Below, one piece after another: positions 1-5,908 of a stretch of DNA of 48,205 nt (its first letter is position 1; each line of letters begins with the position of its first letter). The notes beneath the pieces are model-generated. The model did not search any database. It worked only from the letters and a program-made list of their open reading frames with translations, and was not told the DNA's origin. The stretch is from Enterovibrio nigricans DSM 22720 (GTDB taxonomy: Bacteria; Pseudomonadota; Gammaproteobacteria; Enterobacterales; Vibrionaceae). The DNA lies in assembly GCF_900167155.1 (NCBI RefSeq), contig NZ_FUXU01000032.1, positions 1 to 48,205 on the forward strand. Reading direction: 5' to 3'. The position numbers and the translations under genes were made by a program.

Positions 1-20
1 ATCGTAGCTTCTAGATTTAG

Positions 21-296
21 TTCCATCGATTTAAGCAACAAAGCCCTGGCAACGCTGATGAAAAGCTGAAAGCCTTTATTCATGATGCATTCGATGTGGA
101 TAAAGAAGGTAATTTAAATACAGGTCGTATTCTTTCATTGCGCCGTATTGAAATTAAAGATGACCGTTGGAATGAAGCCATGAAAGCCATTGCTGATTCC
201 ATCATGGTGTCATCGACAAAGCCTTATGTACGCTTTGCTCAGCGCAATGCTGAAGGGAAGATTGTTAATATCCCACTTGATTTAGCTGCGCTTTAA
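21..296 (+). CDS. DUF3164 family phage protein, C-terminal part
   Basis: The frame is open from base 21 and ends at the TAA at 294-296, giving about 91 residues. The segment around DKEGNLNTGRILSLRR and the ending PLDLAAL match the C-terminal part of DUF3164 proteins, which sit just downstream of transposase A/B genes in Mu-like phages; their function is not established. The family is usually near 200 residues, so the N-terminal half is missing. An in-frame TAG at 18-20 means that the gene is broken there, that a frameshift lies at the window edge, or that a downstream GTG at 96 is used. The window edge prevents a decision. Confidence 0.7.
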   Translation, partial: FHRFKQQSPGNADEKLKAFIHDAFDVDKEGNLNTGRILSLRRIEIKDDRWNEAMKAIADSIMVSSTKPYVRFAQRNAEGKIVNIPLDLAAL

Positions 297-319
297 AACT
301 GATTTAAACCTTATTTAAA
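292..319. repeat. Three TTTAAA boxes at 11-bp spacing
   Basis: TTTAAA occurs at 292, 303 and 314, an exact 11-bp period, at the stop of the DUF3164-like gene and before the SEC-C gene. The same spacing recurs at 9985/9996 and at 18240/18251/18262. One helical turn between palindromic boxes suggests cooperative protein binding, but this is inference. Confidence 0.55.
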
Positions 320-323
320 TACC

Positions 324-372
324 ATTCAGGCAAGGTGTCACACGCCCTGCTACGGGTTCGCTTTGCCTGAAT
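324..372 (+). promoter_or_regulatory. Structured leader: 10-bp inverted repeat before the SEC-C gene
   Basis: ATTCAGGCAA at 324-333 is perfectly complementary to TTGCCTGAAT at 363-372. The 29-nt loop can form inner stems (GTGT/ACAC and CCC/GGG). The structure ends about 15 nt before the start codon at 387 and has no T tract, so it is not a simple terminator. It may be an RNA regulatory element or an operator. Confidence 0.45.
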
Positions 373-386
373 TTAAGGAAGAAATA

Positions 387-578
387 ATGATGACCAAACA
401 TGAAGAACCGAAATTTGAAACCCGTGAAGAGAAGATAAAGCTCTTACGTGAAGTGTTAAAAGCCAAGTACCGCAATCAACCATGTAGCTGTGGCTCAGGC
501 TTCAAGTTCAAACAATGCTGTGTTCATAACGTCAAGGCTGAATACATCTTTCTAACCAACAATGCCAACTTCGAATAA
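387..578 (+). CDS. Small SEC-C zinc-binding motif protein
   Basis: This 63-residue protein carries the SEC-C-type zinc motif PCSCGSGFKFKQCC, the Cys-rich tail first known from SecA. Small phage and bacterial proteins often consist of little else, and their role is unknown. The chosen ATG at 387 follows the ribosome site AAGGAAG; ATG at 390 is an alternative. The N-terminus is charged (many Glu and Lys) and probably helical. It is the first gene after the structured leader, in the early phage block. Zinc binding is inferred from the motif. Confidence 0.7.
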   Translation: MMTKHEEPKFETREEKIKLLREVLKAKYRNQPCSCGSGFKFKQCCVHNVKAEYIFLTNNANFE

Positions 579-589
579 AGGTGATGACT

Positions 590-793
590 ATGAAAACTTG
601 GACAGTTGAAGAGGCAGCAAAAGCATTTCCAGTAGGCTCGAAGGTGAAATACTTCCCACTACTACGCGATAAAAGCACGTTCCATGAAGGAGAAGTCAGA
701 AGTGAGCCGTGGATGGTATGTGGCTGCGTTGTGATTAGCGTAACAGGTAAGCCTGGCGGTTTGGATGTTGATCATTTGGAGTTAGTGAAATGA
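590..793 (+). CDS. Small phage protein of unknown function
   Basis: A 67-residue product beginning MKTWTVEEAAKAF. The ATG at 590 lies 6-7 nt after AAAGGTG, so it is preferred over ATG 584. The stop TGA overlaps the next start (ATGA), showing translational coupling in the early operon. The sequence contains short beta-rich segments (GSKVKYF, GCVVISV) that would suit a small SH3-like barrel, but I do not recognise a family. Confidence 0.6.
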   Translation: MKTWTVEEAAKAFPVGSKVKYFPLLRDKSTFHEGEVRSEPWMVCGCVVISVTGKPGGLDVDHLELVK

Positions 794-1277
794 TTACATT
801 ATTCAATAAAGACGGTTCGATTGTTCCAGAACGCCCTGATGTGGATAACGACGACGTTAAAGAGATTGTTATCAAGCAAGCGGTAGAGGATTTATTTGCA
901 GAAAGAAATTGCGACTTTTCTGAGTGTGATAAAAAAATCTTATCGATTCGCTACTCCGTCATTGGGACGATGGGTGTGATGAATATGAACTAGCTAAAGG
1001 TTTTGAAGGCGATTATTGGAAAGTTAATTACGACTTTGTTGGCAAGCTAGAAAACGTTTGTGGGTATGTCAACTCAGCCCTTAAAGCACACATTGATGAG
1101 TGGGCGAATAGTAACGACATTGCACCACCATATGAGATAGGCACTCAACTTGATATAGGCGTGATTACAGGCGTTTCAGAATATGACCCAGCTACCTATC
1201 GCGTTCTTGTGCATGGTGAGCCTAAAAGCTCAACCTCTCGACGTTTAATTAAGTTTGAAGATGCGAGATTAGCATAA
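790..1277 (+). pseudogene. Early phage gene split by a frameshift in an A tract
   Basis: The first frame (790-993, 67 codons) starts at an ATGA overlap with the preceding gene. It loses sense after the run of seven A at 931-937. From there the overlapping frame reads on without a stop to TAA 1275-1277, through convincing protein sequence (HWDDGCDEYELAKGFEGDYW). Adding one A would give a single product of about 162 residues whose stop overlaps the next start at 1277. The cause is a one-base deletion, a sequencing error, or slippage on the A tract. The function is unknown; the C-terminal half is rich in Asp, Glu and Tyr. Confidence 0.6.
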
Positions 1278-1450
1278 TGGATCGTGACCAATTACTTGTA
1301 GAAGTCAAAAGCATTATTGGTCACGCGGTCTGCACTATACGTGCAGGCCATGCCTCGCAAAGCCAGCGTGATAATGCATTAGACAATTTAGCCTCGGCAA
1401 TGTTTGCCATCGAAGAACATCTATCTCAATCAGGAGATCAACATGACTAA
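1277..1450 (+). CDS. Small phage protein, 57 residues, unknown
   Basis: ATG at 1277 overlaps the previous TAA (TAATG), and the frame runs to TAA 1448-1450. The protein starts MDRDQLLVEVKSIIGHAV and looks mainly helical, with two helices rich in Ala and Leu. It overlaps the next start at 1443 by 8 nt, so it fits the coupled early operon. No family is recognised; position and overlaps are the main support. Confidence 0.55.
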   Translation: MDRDQLLVEVKSIIGHAVCTIRAGHASQSQRDNALDNLASAMFAIEEHLSQSGDQHD

Positions 1451-1808
1451 GAATACACTGGGCTGTGATTACAAAGGGTATGAGTTTGGTGCTCATTACC
1501 TCGACTCTACCTGTATCGATGGTTATCTATGGGATATGGATAGCGGTGGTACTGATGAACATGGCGATCATTATTTAGATTCAGGTGGTGATATCCCTTG
1601 CCCTCAATGCAATGCTAAAAAACACATTAAGTCATACCTATCTGACTATTTGAATAGTGAGGGTTATGTATCGCTTGTGTTGCCGCTCACTACAAAGAAA
1701 ATCAAGAATGTGCTGCGTAAATGGCCTTCTAATCGTCGTCGAATGGCAATGCGCTACTTGCGTTCTGGTCGTCGTGAAGCGATTAAAGAAGCGAAATTGG
1801 AAGGTTAA
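1443..1808 (+). CDS. Small phage protein with CPxC knuckle
   Basis: A 121-residue product starting at the ATG at 1443, which has AGGAG about 6 nt upstream. The N-terminal half is acidic and rich in Gly, Asp and Tyr. It includes a DIPCPQCNAK segment like half of a zinc ribbon; a partner CxxC is not obvious. The C-terminal third is strongly basic (SNRRRMAMRYLRSGRR), suggesting nucleic-acid contact. Function unknown. It lies in the early operon just ahead of another Cys-containing small protein. Confidence 0.6.
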   Translation: MTKNTLGCDYKGYEFGAHYLDSTCIDGYLWDMDSGGTDEHGDHYLDSGGDIPCPQCNAKKHIKSYLSDYLNSEGYVSLVLPLTTKKIKNVLRKWPSNRRRMAMRYLRSGRREAIKEAKLEG

Positions 1809-1810
1809 CC

Positions 1811-1996
1811 ATGGCTATTGTAGTAACAGTCAAATGCGACACCAAAGGGTGTACTAGTGAGATTGAACTCATCGCGGTTTGTTTTCGCTCTGCTGAAACT
1901 GAGTTCTATCAACTTGAAGAGATACACGGTTGGGAAATTGATAACGACGGCGTGGATAAGTGTCCTGCTTGTTACGTCCAATCTAAGGCTGGCTAA
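1811..1996 (+). CDS. Small putative zinc-ribbon protein
   Basis: This 61-residue protein begins MAIVVTVKCDTKGC and ends with DKCPACYVQ. The spaced pairs CxxxxC and CPAC suggest a single zinc-ribbon fold. It starts two bases after the preceding stop. Small ribbon proteins of this kind are frequent in phage early regions, but the role here is unknown. Confidence 0.6.
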   Translation: MAIVVTVKCDTKGCTSEIELIAVCFRSAETEFYQLEEIHGWEIDNDGVDKCPACYVQSKAG

Positions 1997-1997
1997 T

Positions 1998-2246
1998 ATG
2001 GAGTACACAACATTAACGTTCTCCATTTCAGTACCAGTGATTCATCATCTTTTTGATTTGTTTGTTTTCTGGTTCTGCTTTGGCTCTTTGATTTTAATGC
2101 CTTGGTCAATTTATCGCGCACAAAATCGAGGTGCTATTTATCAAAATCTAACTTCGGTCAAAGGGATACCATGGTTATTTTTAATATTAATGCTTTGGCC
2201 TAGAGCTTTATGGTCAGTAATTCGTGATTGGAATAAGGTTGAATAA
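1998..2246 (+). CDS. Small inner-membrane protein, unknown
   Basis: An 82-residue product from ATG 1998, one base after the previous TAA. Two hydrophobic stretches are clear: about residues 15-36 (HHLFDLFVFWFCFGSLILM) and about 57-72 (GIPWLFLILMLWPRALW), joined by a polar Arg/Gln/Asn loop. It is thus probably a two-helix membrane protein with both ends on the same side. No family is recognised. A superinfection-exclusion role is possible for early membrane proteins but has no direct support here. Confidence 0.55.
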   Translation: MEYTTLTFSISVPVIHHLFDLFVFWFCFGSLILMPWSIYRAQNRGAIYQNLTSVKGIPWLFLILMLWPRALWSVIRDWNKVE

Positions 2247-2247
2247 C

Positions 2248-2826
2248 ATGAAAGATTTAATGCTAGATATTGAAACAATGGGTAATGGTTCTAATGCAGC
2301 CATTATTTCTGTCGGTGCTTGCTTTTTCAATATTGAAACTGGCGAAATCGGTAACACTTTTCACCAGCAAATCAATTTACAATCCGCTGTAAACGCTGGT
2401 TTTGATATGGATGCATCAACCGTTATGTGGTGGATGCAACAATCAGATGAAGCACGTAGCAAGTTTTATCCAAACTCAAAGTCAGAAGGCATTCATCGTG
2501 TTTTGCTTAATTTCAGAACATTCATTAAAGAGACGAATGAGAGCTGTAAGGTTTGGGGAAATGGCGCTGCATTCGATAATGTCATTCTTAGAAACGCATT
2601 CAAAAAATGCACGACCATTGGTGAGCCTTGGCATTTTTATAACGACATGGATGTTCGTACTATCGTGCGTCTTGGGCGTGAGATTGGTTTTGACCCTAAG
2701 CGTGACATGCCATTTGAGGGAGTTAAGCACGATGCTCTAGCGGATGCGATTCATCAAGCGAAGTATGTCTCAGCTATTTATCAAAAGCTTTTGAAACCAT
2801 TGAGTGAGGCAACGGCTCATGAGTAA
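2248..2826 (+). CDS. DEDD-type 3'-5' exonuclease (DnaQ-like fold)
   Basis: A 192-residue protein from ATG 2248, preceded by AAGGTTGA. The motifs of the RNase H-like exonuclease superfamily are visible: LMLDIETMG near the N-terminus (Exo I, Asp and Glu), WGNGAAFDNVIL in the middle (Exo II, Asp) and HDALADAIHQ near the C-terminus (Exo III, His and Asp). These acidic residues bind the two catalytic metals. The closest group I can name is the short phage 3'-5' exonucleases related to the Rv2179c-like family. Substrate (DNA or RNA) cannot be told. It overlaps the next gene by 8 nt. Confidence 0.85.
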   Translation: MKDLMLDIETMGNGSNAAIISVGACFFNIETGEIGNTFHQQINLQSAVNAGFDMDASTVMWWMQQSDEARSKFYPNSKSEGIHRVLLNFRTFIKETNESCKVWGNGAAFDNVILRNAFKKCTTIGEPWHFYNDMDVRTIVRLGREIGFDPKRDMPFEGVKHDALADAIHQAKYVSAIYQKLLKPLSEATAHE

Positions 2827-3247
2827 CATCACCAAACAACAGTGGAAAGAAATCGAGCAAGCGCTAAGTGAAATGCATGTCAACGTTCGCTTTGAATACA
2901 AAGGCTTTGAGTTGACTGTTCAACGTATCCGCATCAAAGAAAGCAAGTTGGCGCTTCGTGTTTATATCAACGATGAATTTAAAGGTTCTTGGTTTACCGA
3001 TGCAATTGATGGTAAAGAAAACGAAGTTTCAAGCATCTTTAAAGACGTATTTAAACTGTGCCAAAAGTCCATTTACACTGCGGCTGAAATTAAAAAAGTA
3101 GAAAAAGCCCTTGGGAAACGACAAAGCAAACAGCTTTATCCTAATCTGCATGAAAAGCATAGCTACTGGATACCTGACTTTAGCAAAGGCTCAGTTCTTT
3201 GCAGTCAGTACAAGAAACTGGAAGGGTTAACGTTGATTTCCATCTGA
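2819..3247 (+). CDS. Phage early protein of unknown function
   Basis: A 142-residue protein whose ATG at 2819 overlaps the exonuclease stop. It starts MSNITKQQWKEIEQALSEMH. A beta-rich central part (VRFEYKGFELTVQRIRIKES) is followed by a charged helical part with many Lys. It is the last gene of the early operon, 16 nt before a strong terminator. I do not recognise the family. Confidence 0.6.
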   Translation: MSNITKQQWKEIEQALSEMHVNVRFEYKGFELTVQRIRIKESKLALRVYINDEFKGSWFTDAIDGKENEVSSIFKDVFKLCQKSIYTAAEIKKVEKALGKRQSKQLYPNLHEKHSYWIPDFSKGSVLCSQYKKLEGLTLISI

Positions 3248-3263
3248 ACATAACCACCCCACC

Positions 3264-3289
3264 AAAGCCGCATTCCAGCGGCTTTTTTT
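3264..3289 (+). terminator. Rho-independent terminator ending the early operon
   Basis: AAAGCCGC (3264-3271), loop ATTCCA, GCGGCTTT (3278-3285), followed by a run of T. It lies just after the last early gene, and a second T-rich stretch follows. Confidence 0.85.
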
Positions 3290-3371
3290 GTGTTTATTTT
3301 TTTCTCTGGCGCATTTTTCGACTTTGATATAGTCACCCTAAATTAAATGTTAATGGGTAACGAAAAAGACC

Positions 3372-3653
3372 ATGACGATAAAAGCAGTGCGATTGGGACG
3401 ACCTCCCGTTCTCAATCCTAAACCACCTGCGCAACGAACCAGAGAATCAAAAGCCCGCGCTAAAGCGCAAGGCTGTGTCGATTACAACTTGATTGTTGAA
3501 CCTGATATTGATGCGCTGTTTAACCAACTACGAAGTGATGCAGGGTTTAGCCCTCGTGAAAAAAGCCAGTTCTTTGCGGCGCTCATTCTTCGAGTGTCAA
3601 ATAAGCCTTGGCTTGGCCCATCGTTCACTTTACCTATTGAAGTCGGAGCGTAA
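3372..3653 (+). CDS. Small basic phage protein, possible DNA-binding regulator
   Basis: A 93-residue protein starting at ATG 3372, the first gene after the early terminator. The N-terminal third is basic and proline-rich (VRLGRPPVLNPKPPAQRTRESKAR in parts), and the rest could form helices (LFNQLRSDAGFSPREKSQFF). Such a layout suits a small nucleic-acid-binding protein, but no known helix-turn-helix is evident. A weak TATAGT at 3328-3333 upstream may be a -10 element. Placed directly before GemA, it may belong to the middle operon. Confidence 0.5.
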   Translation: MTIKAVRLGRPPVLNPKPPAQRTRESKARAKAQGCVDYNLIVEPDIDALFNQLRSDAGFSPREKSQFFAALILRVSNKPWLGPSFTLPIEVGA

Positions 3654-3654
3654 C

Positions 3655-4104
3655 ATGAAGCAACCACAACTAAACAAAGTGAATCGTCCTGCTCTTTATG
3701 GCTTAGTGCATAAGGGCATAAAAGCGTTACTCACAGAGCGCATGGGCTATTTTGATGACGATGAGTACCGCAATTACTTATCGCTTGCTACGGGTGGAAA
3801 ACTAAGCTGTAAAGAGATGAGTGATACTGAACTCAAGCAGTTGGTTGACCGCCTGACTCGTGAGGGTTGGTTAACGCGCTATACGCCGCGCTTAGGGGGC
3901 GAAACCTCAACACAGCCAACAGGCTTACAATGGGCCAAGTTAGCCGCATTAGCCAAGGCACGAGGCTGGACAGGGCTTGATGATGAAGCTCTTGATGCCT
4001 TTGTGATGAGAACGGTTAAAGTTGAACGCGCCAAGTGGCTTACTCGCACCACCATTAGCGATGTCATTACAGGATTAGAGCGTTGGATTGAGGGAGGTCG
4101 ATAA
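3655..4104 (+). CDS. GemA-like regulatory protein (Mu gp16 family, DUF1018)
   Basis: A 149-residue protein from ATG 3655 (GGAG upstream). The pattern of an N-terminal helical part, LGGETSTQPTGLQWAKLAAL, then ARGWTGLDDEALDAFVMRT and RAKWLTRTTISDVITGLERW is characteristic of GemA/DUF1018. In Mu, GemA alters host gene expression and supercoiling, and its gene sits immediately upstream of mor. Here the stop overlaps the next start (TAATG). Recognition rests on the Trp-rich C-terminal half and the position; biochemical function in this phage is inferred. Confidence 0.8.
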   Translation: MKQPQLNKVNRPALYGLVHKGIKALLTERMGYFDDDEYRNYLSLATGGKLSCKEMSDTELKQLVDRLTREGWLTRYTPRLGGETSTQPTGLQWAKLAALAKARGWTGLDDEALDAFVMRTVKVERAKWLTRTTISDVITGLERWIEGGR

Positions 4105-4373
4105 TGGCACATGCACGTAAGTTTAGAATTGACCCACAATACGAGCTGCTTAATCCAACCAGCGAAGAAGAGGTGGAAGCGTTGCTACTGGAGATGTACC
4201 CAGACAATCGCATTGCAGCACAAACACTTTATGAGGTGATGACGCCTGCGGACATTGCGATCATAAAGTGTGATTTAGGGGTTGGGCGTAACTGGTATAC
4301 ACCCAAAGAGATAGCGCACTATTTTTGGTTAAAGGGGAACTACTATGCGTCAGAATCCAATCCGTTTGGTTAG
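4104..4373 (+). CDS. Unknown phage protein in the mor position
   Basis: An 89-residue protein whose ATG overlaps the gemA stop. It begins MAHARKFRIDPQYELL. Helical segments follow (EEEVEALLLEMY, NRIAAQTLYEVM), then an aromatic stretch (NWYTPKEIAHYFWLKGNYY). In Mu the gene directly after gemA is the middle activator Mor. I do not see the usual Mor C-terminal motif, so assignment as an activator is only positional. The TPKEIAHYFW segment could be the first helices of a winged or MerR-like HTH. It overlaps the next gene by 29 nt. Confidence 0.55.
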   Translation: MAHARKFRIDPQYELLNPTSEEEVEALLLEMYPDNRIAAQTLYEVMTPADIAIIKCDLGVGRNWYTPKEIAHYFWLKGNYYASESNPFG

Positions 4374-4533
4374 AGTGAAGGATGCGTTTAACTGCTGCAA
4401 ACGAACTCAGCGCAACTATGCCAAGGACAATCATTTTTACTCAATGAGATTGAATACCTGGTTTATCTTCGTGAGAGACAAAGGCCCTGAGTTCAGGGCA
4501 AAGGACGAAGAGCAGTTAGATTTATTTGGGTGA
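4345..4533 (+). CDS. Small basic protein, candidate regulator
   Basis: A 62-residue protein from ATG 4345 with AGGGG upstream. It is basic and aromatic (VKDAFNCCKRTQRNYAKDN, RLNTWFIFVRDK). It follows the gene in the mor position and ends the middle block 5 nt before a terminator. With the preceding gene it may form the middle/late activator function, but no family is recognised. Confidence 0.55.
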   Translation: MRQNPIRLVRVKDAFNCCKRTQRNYAKDNHFYSMRLNTWFIFVRDKGPEFRAKDEEQLDLFG

Positions 4534-4842
4534 GACAGAAGGCGACGATACGGTCGCCTTTTTTACGTCGGTACACAGCCGCTTGCCTTGGCTCTCAATG
4601 TTATAAAAGCCTCTTATCTCTGCCACTTTAAGCGCACACGCTTCAAAGGCGCACAGCCAAACTTGATCGCGTTCGACTGCTTCCCCATAGGTTTTAGGGG
4701 GCGCGTTGAATGGAAGTTCGCACTCGGTGAGATACGCCGATGGCGGCACTTTTTCATGAATCACATATTCAGTGACGACCATCGGCTTACTGGTACAGCC
4801 AACCATCAGTAGCAGGAATAGGCACAGAGTAACAATTTTCAT
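4522..4842 (-). CDS. Rz1-like outer-membrane lipoprotein spanin
   Basis: A 106-residue protein starting MKIVTLCLFLLLMVGC, a lipoprotein signal peptide with lipobox LMVGC (lipidated Cys16). Its start lies inside the Rz-like gene in another frame, the classical Rz/Rz1 arrangement. o-Spanins join the inner-membrane spanin across the periplasm and fuse the two membranes at the last lysis step. The mature part contains prolines (EKVPPSAYL, FNAPPKTYG), as usual for Rz1. It is longer than lambda Rz1 and has further cysteines. It is the last gene of the lysis cassette. Confidence 0.8.
   Translation of the reverse strand: MKIVTLCLFLLLMVGCTSKPMVVTEYVIHEKVPPSAYLTECELPFNAPPKTYGEAVERDQVWLCAFEACALKVAEIRGFYNIESQGKRLCTDVKKATVSSPSVSPK
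4539..4564 (+). terminator. Terminator between middle genes and lysis cassette
   Basis: AAGGCGAC (4539-4546), loop GATACG, GTCGCCTT (4553-4560), then TTTT. It lies between the convergent small regulator and the o-spanin gene, and overlaps the 3' end of the latter. Confidence 0.8.
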
Positions 4843-5125
4843 ATTTGATCTTCTCTCTAACTTGAATGACCACGCGCTCTTTCGTCGCATCAATGCTCGA
4901 TAGCTTTTGAGCCAGGCTATCGGCGGCAATCTGGGCTTGTTTCTTACTCTCTTTCAATAGGGCAATGGTGGCATTGAGTGAGCGCTGCGCATCCACGGCT
5001 TGGTGTAAATTGTTCGTGAGGCTTTGATTGGTTTGGATAGCATCCTCAAGCTCTTGATACAAAAACCAACTGGTTACGATACTAAGCAAAAGCAAGCCAA
5101 TCCCTACGCCTTTGATGATGTTCAT
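4787..5125 (-). CDS. Rz-like inner-membrane spanin
   Basis: A 112-residue protein from ATG 5125. An N-terminal membrane anchor (about residues 4-22, VGIGLLLLSIVTSWFLYQEL) is followed by a long periplasmic coiled coil rich in Gln, Ala and Leu (residues 24-80). This is the standard i-spanin layout. The Rz1-like gene begins within its 3' part and overlaps 56 nt. The start overlaps the endolysin stop (ATGA), so holin-endolysin-Rz-Rz1 form one coupled lysis unit. Confidence 0.8.
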   Translation of the reverse strand: MNIIKGVGIGLLLLSIVTSWFLYQELEDAIQTNQSLTNNLHQAVDAQRSLNATIALLKESKKQAQIAADSLAQKLSSIDATKERVVIQVREKIKYENCYSVPIPATDGWLYQ

Positions 5126-5661
5126 TGAGTCCACCCATTGAGACAAGCGTCGCGCTCGATTTGTCGTCTGGTGACAATGCCTTTGCAGTTACTCTTTGGA
5201 TCGTTACAGTTCTTACCGCTGACATAAACCCACCGCATTAACTGCTCACAGGCTTGGGCTGGCTTGCCTTGGTTAAAAAGCTTGAGCATGGTGGATTGTT
5301 TAAAGTTGCCTTCACCCAAGTTAAAGACAAAGCTCACCATGACATCATATTGAGATTGCGTCACAGGCTTAGTCAGGCTTGCATTGACCACTCGCTCTGC
5401 ATGAGCAATGTCAGAAACAAAGTTGTTCGCTATCTCTTGATTGGTTACGGTTTCACCCTCCTTAACTCCGCTTGTGTGACCGATGCCTGTTGTCCAGGTG
5501 TTTGCGCTGCATTGGTAGGCTTGGCTTCGACACCCTTCTAAGTTAGCAACGTGGGCTAATCCTGGTTCGCTGGTTTTGAGTTGGTTGTCGATACCAAAGA
5601 CCACGCTCAATATCAGCGCCACTGAGCAAGTAGTGGTGGTCAGTATTTTTTTCGCTAGCAT
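5122..5661 (-). CDS. SAR endolysin, GH24 lysozyme of the P1 Lyz type
   Basis: A 179-residue T4-type lysozyme that cleaves peptidoglycan. The catalytic triad spacing E-x8-C-x5-T is present at Glu42, Cys51 and Thr57. The N-terminus (residues 6-23, ILTTTTCSVALILSVVFG) is a weakly hydrophobic signal-anchor-release segment. Cysteines at 12, 44 and 51 match closely the Cys13, Cys44 and Cys51 of phage P1 Lyz. In P1 Lyz the catalytic Cys is caged by a disulfide with Cys44 until the SAR Cys is released. The same thiol switch is inferred here. The ATG at 5661 has GGAGAG upstream and directly follows the holin stop. Confidence 0.88.
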   Translation of the reverse strand: MLAKKILTTTTCSVALILSVVFGIDNQLKTSEPGLAHVANLEGCRSQAYQCSANTWTTGIGHTSGVKEGETVTNQEIANNFVSDIAHAERVVNASLTKPVTQSQYDVMVSFVFNLGEGNFKQSTMLKLFNQGKPAQACEQLMRWVYVSGKNCNDPKSNCKGIVTRRQIERDACLNGWTQ

Positions 5662-5868
5662 TTACAGCTCTCCACTTTCACGTTTTAGTTTTTCGTTGGT
5701 CAGTTTTGCGGTGTGGCCCGACAGCCAGTAGTAACGAAAGGCGGCAATACCAGTCGCAATACTGATGATAATGGCGATCATCTGTCCCACTTCCACCACC
5801 GTGAAGCTGGTAATGGCTGAGGTGATAGAGGCCCCTAGTAAAGAGATAGGTTTGAGTTCCATACTCAT
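5662..5868 (-). CDS. Holin (two-TM) of the lysis cassette
   Basis: A 68-residue protein with two hydrophobic segments (ISLLGASITSAITSFTVV, then GQMIAIIISIATGIAAF) and a charged C-terminal tail, as in small class II holins. It precedes the SAR endolysin, whose activation would follow membrane depolarisation by this protein. Start ATG 5868 has AGGAAA upstream. A second Met at codon 3 (M-S-M) gives a possible dual start, although no charged residue separates the two as in lambda S. Confidence 0.7.
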   Translation of the reverse strand: MSMELKPISLLGASITSAITSFTVVEVGQMIAIIISIATGIAAFRYYWLSGHTAKLTNEKLKRESGEL

Positions 5869-5908
5869 AAGAGTGTTTCCTAATAAAACTAAGCGGTGCT
5901 TAGGGTGG

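Noticed and set aside
3038-3055. Further TTTAAA pair inside the last early gene
   Set aside because: It encodes Phe-Lys in a coding region and has 12-bp spacing, so it is probably chance.
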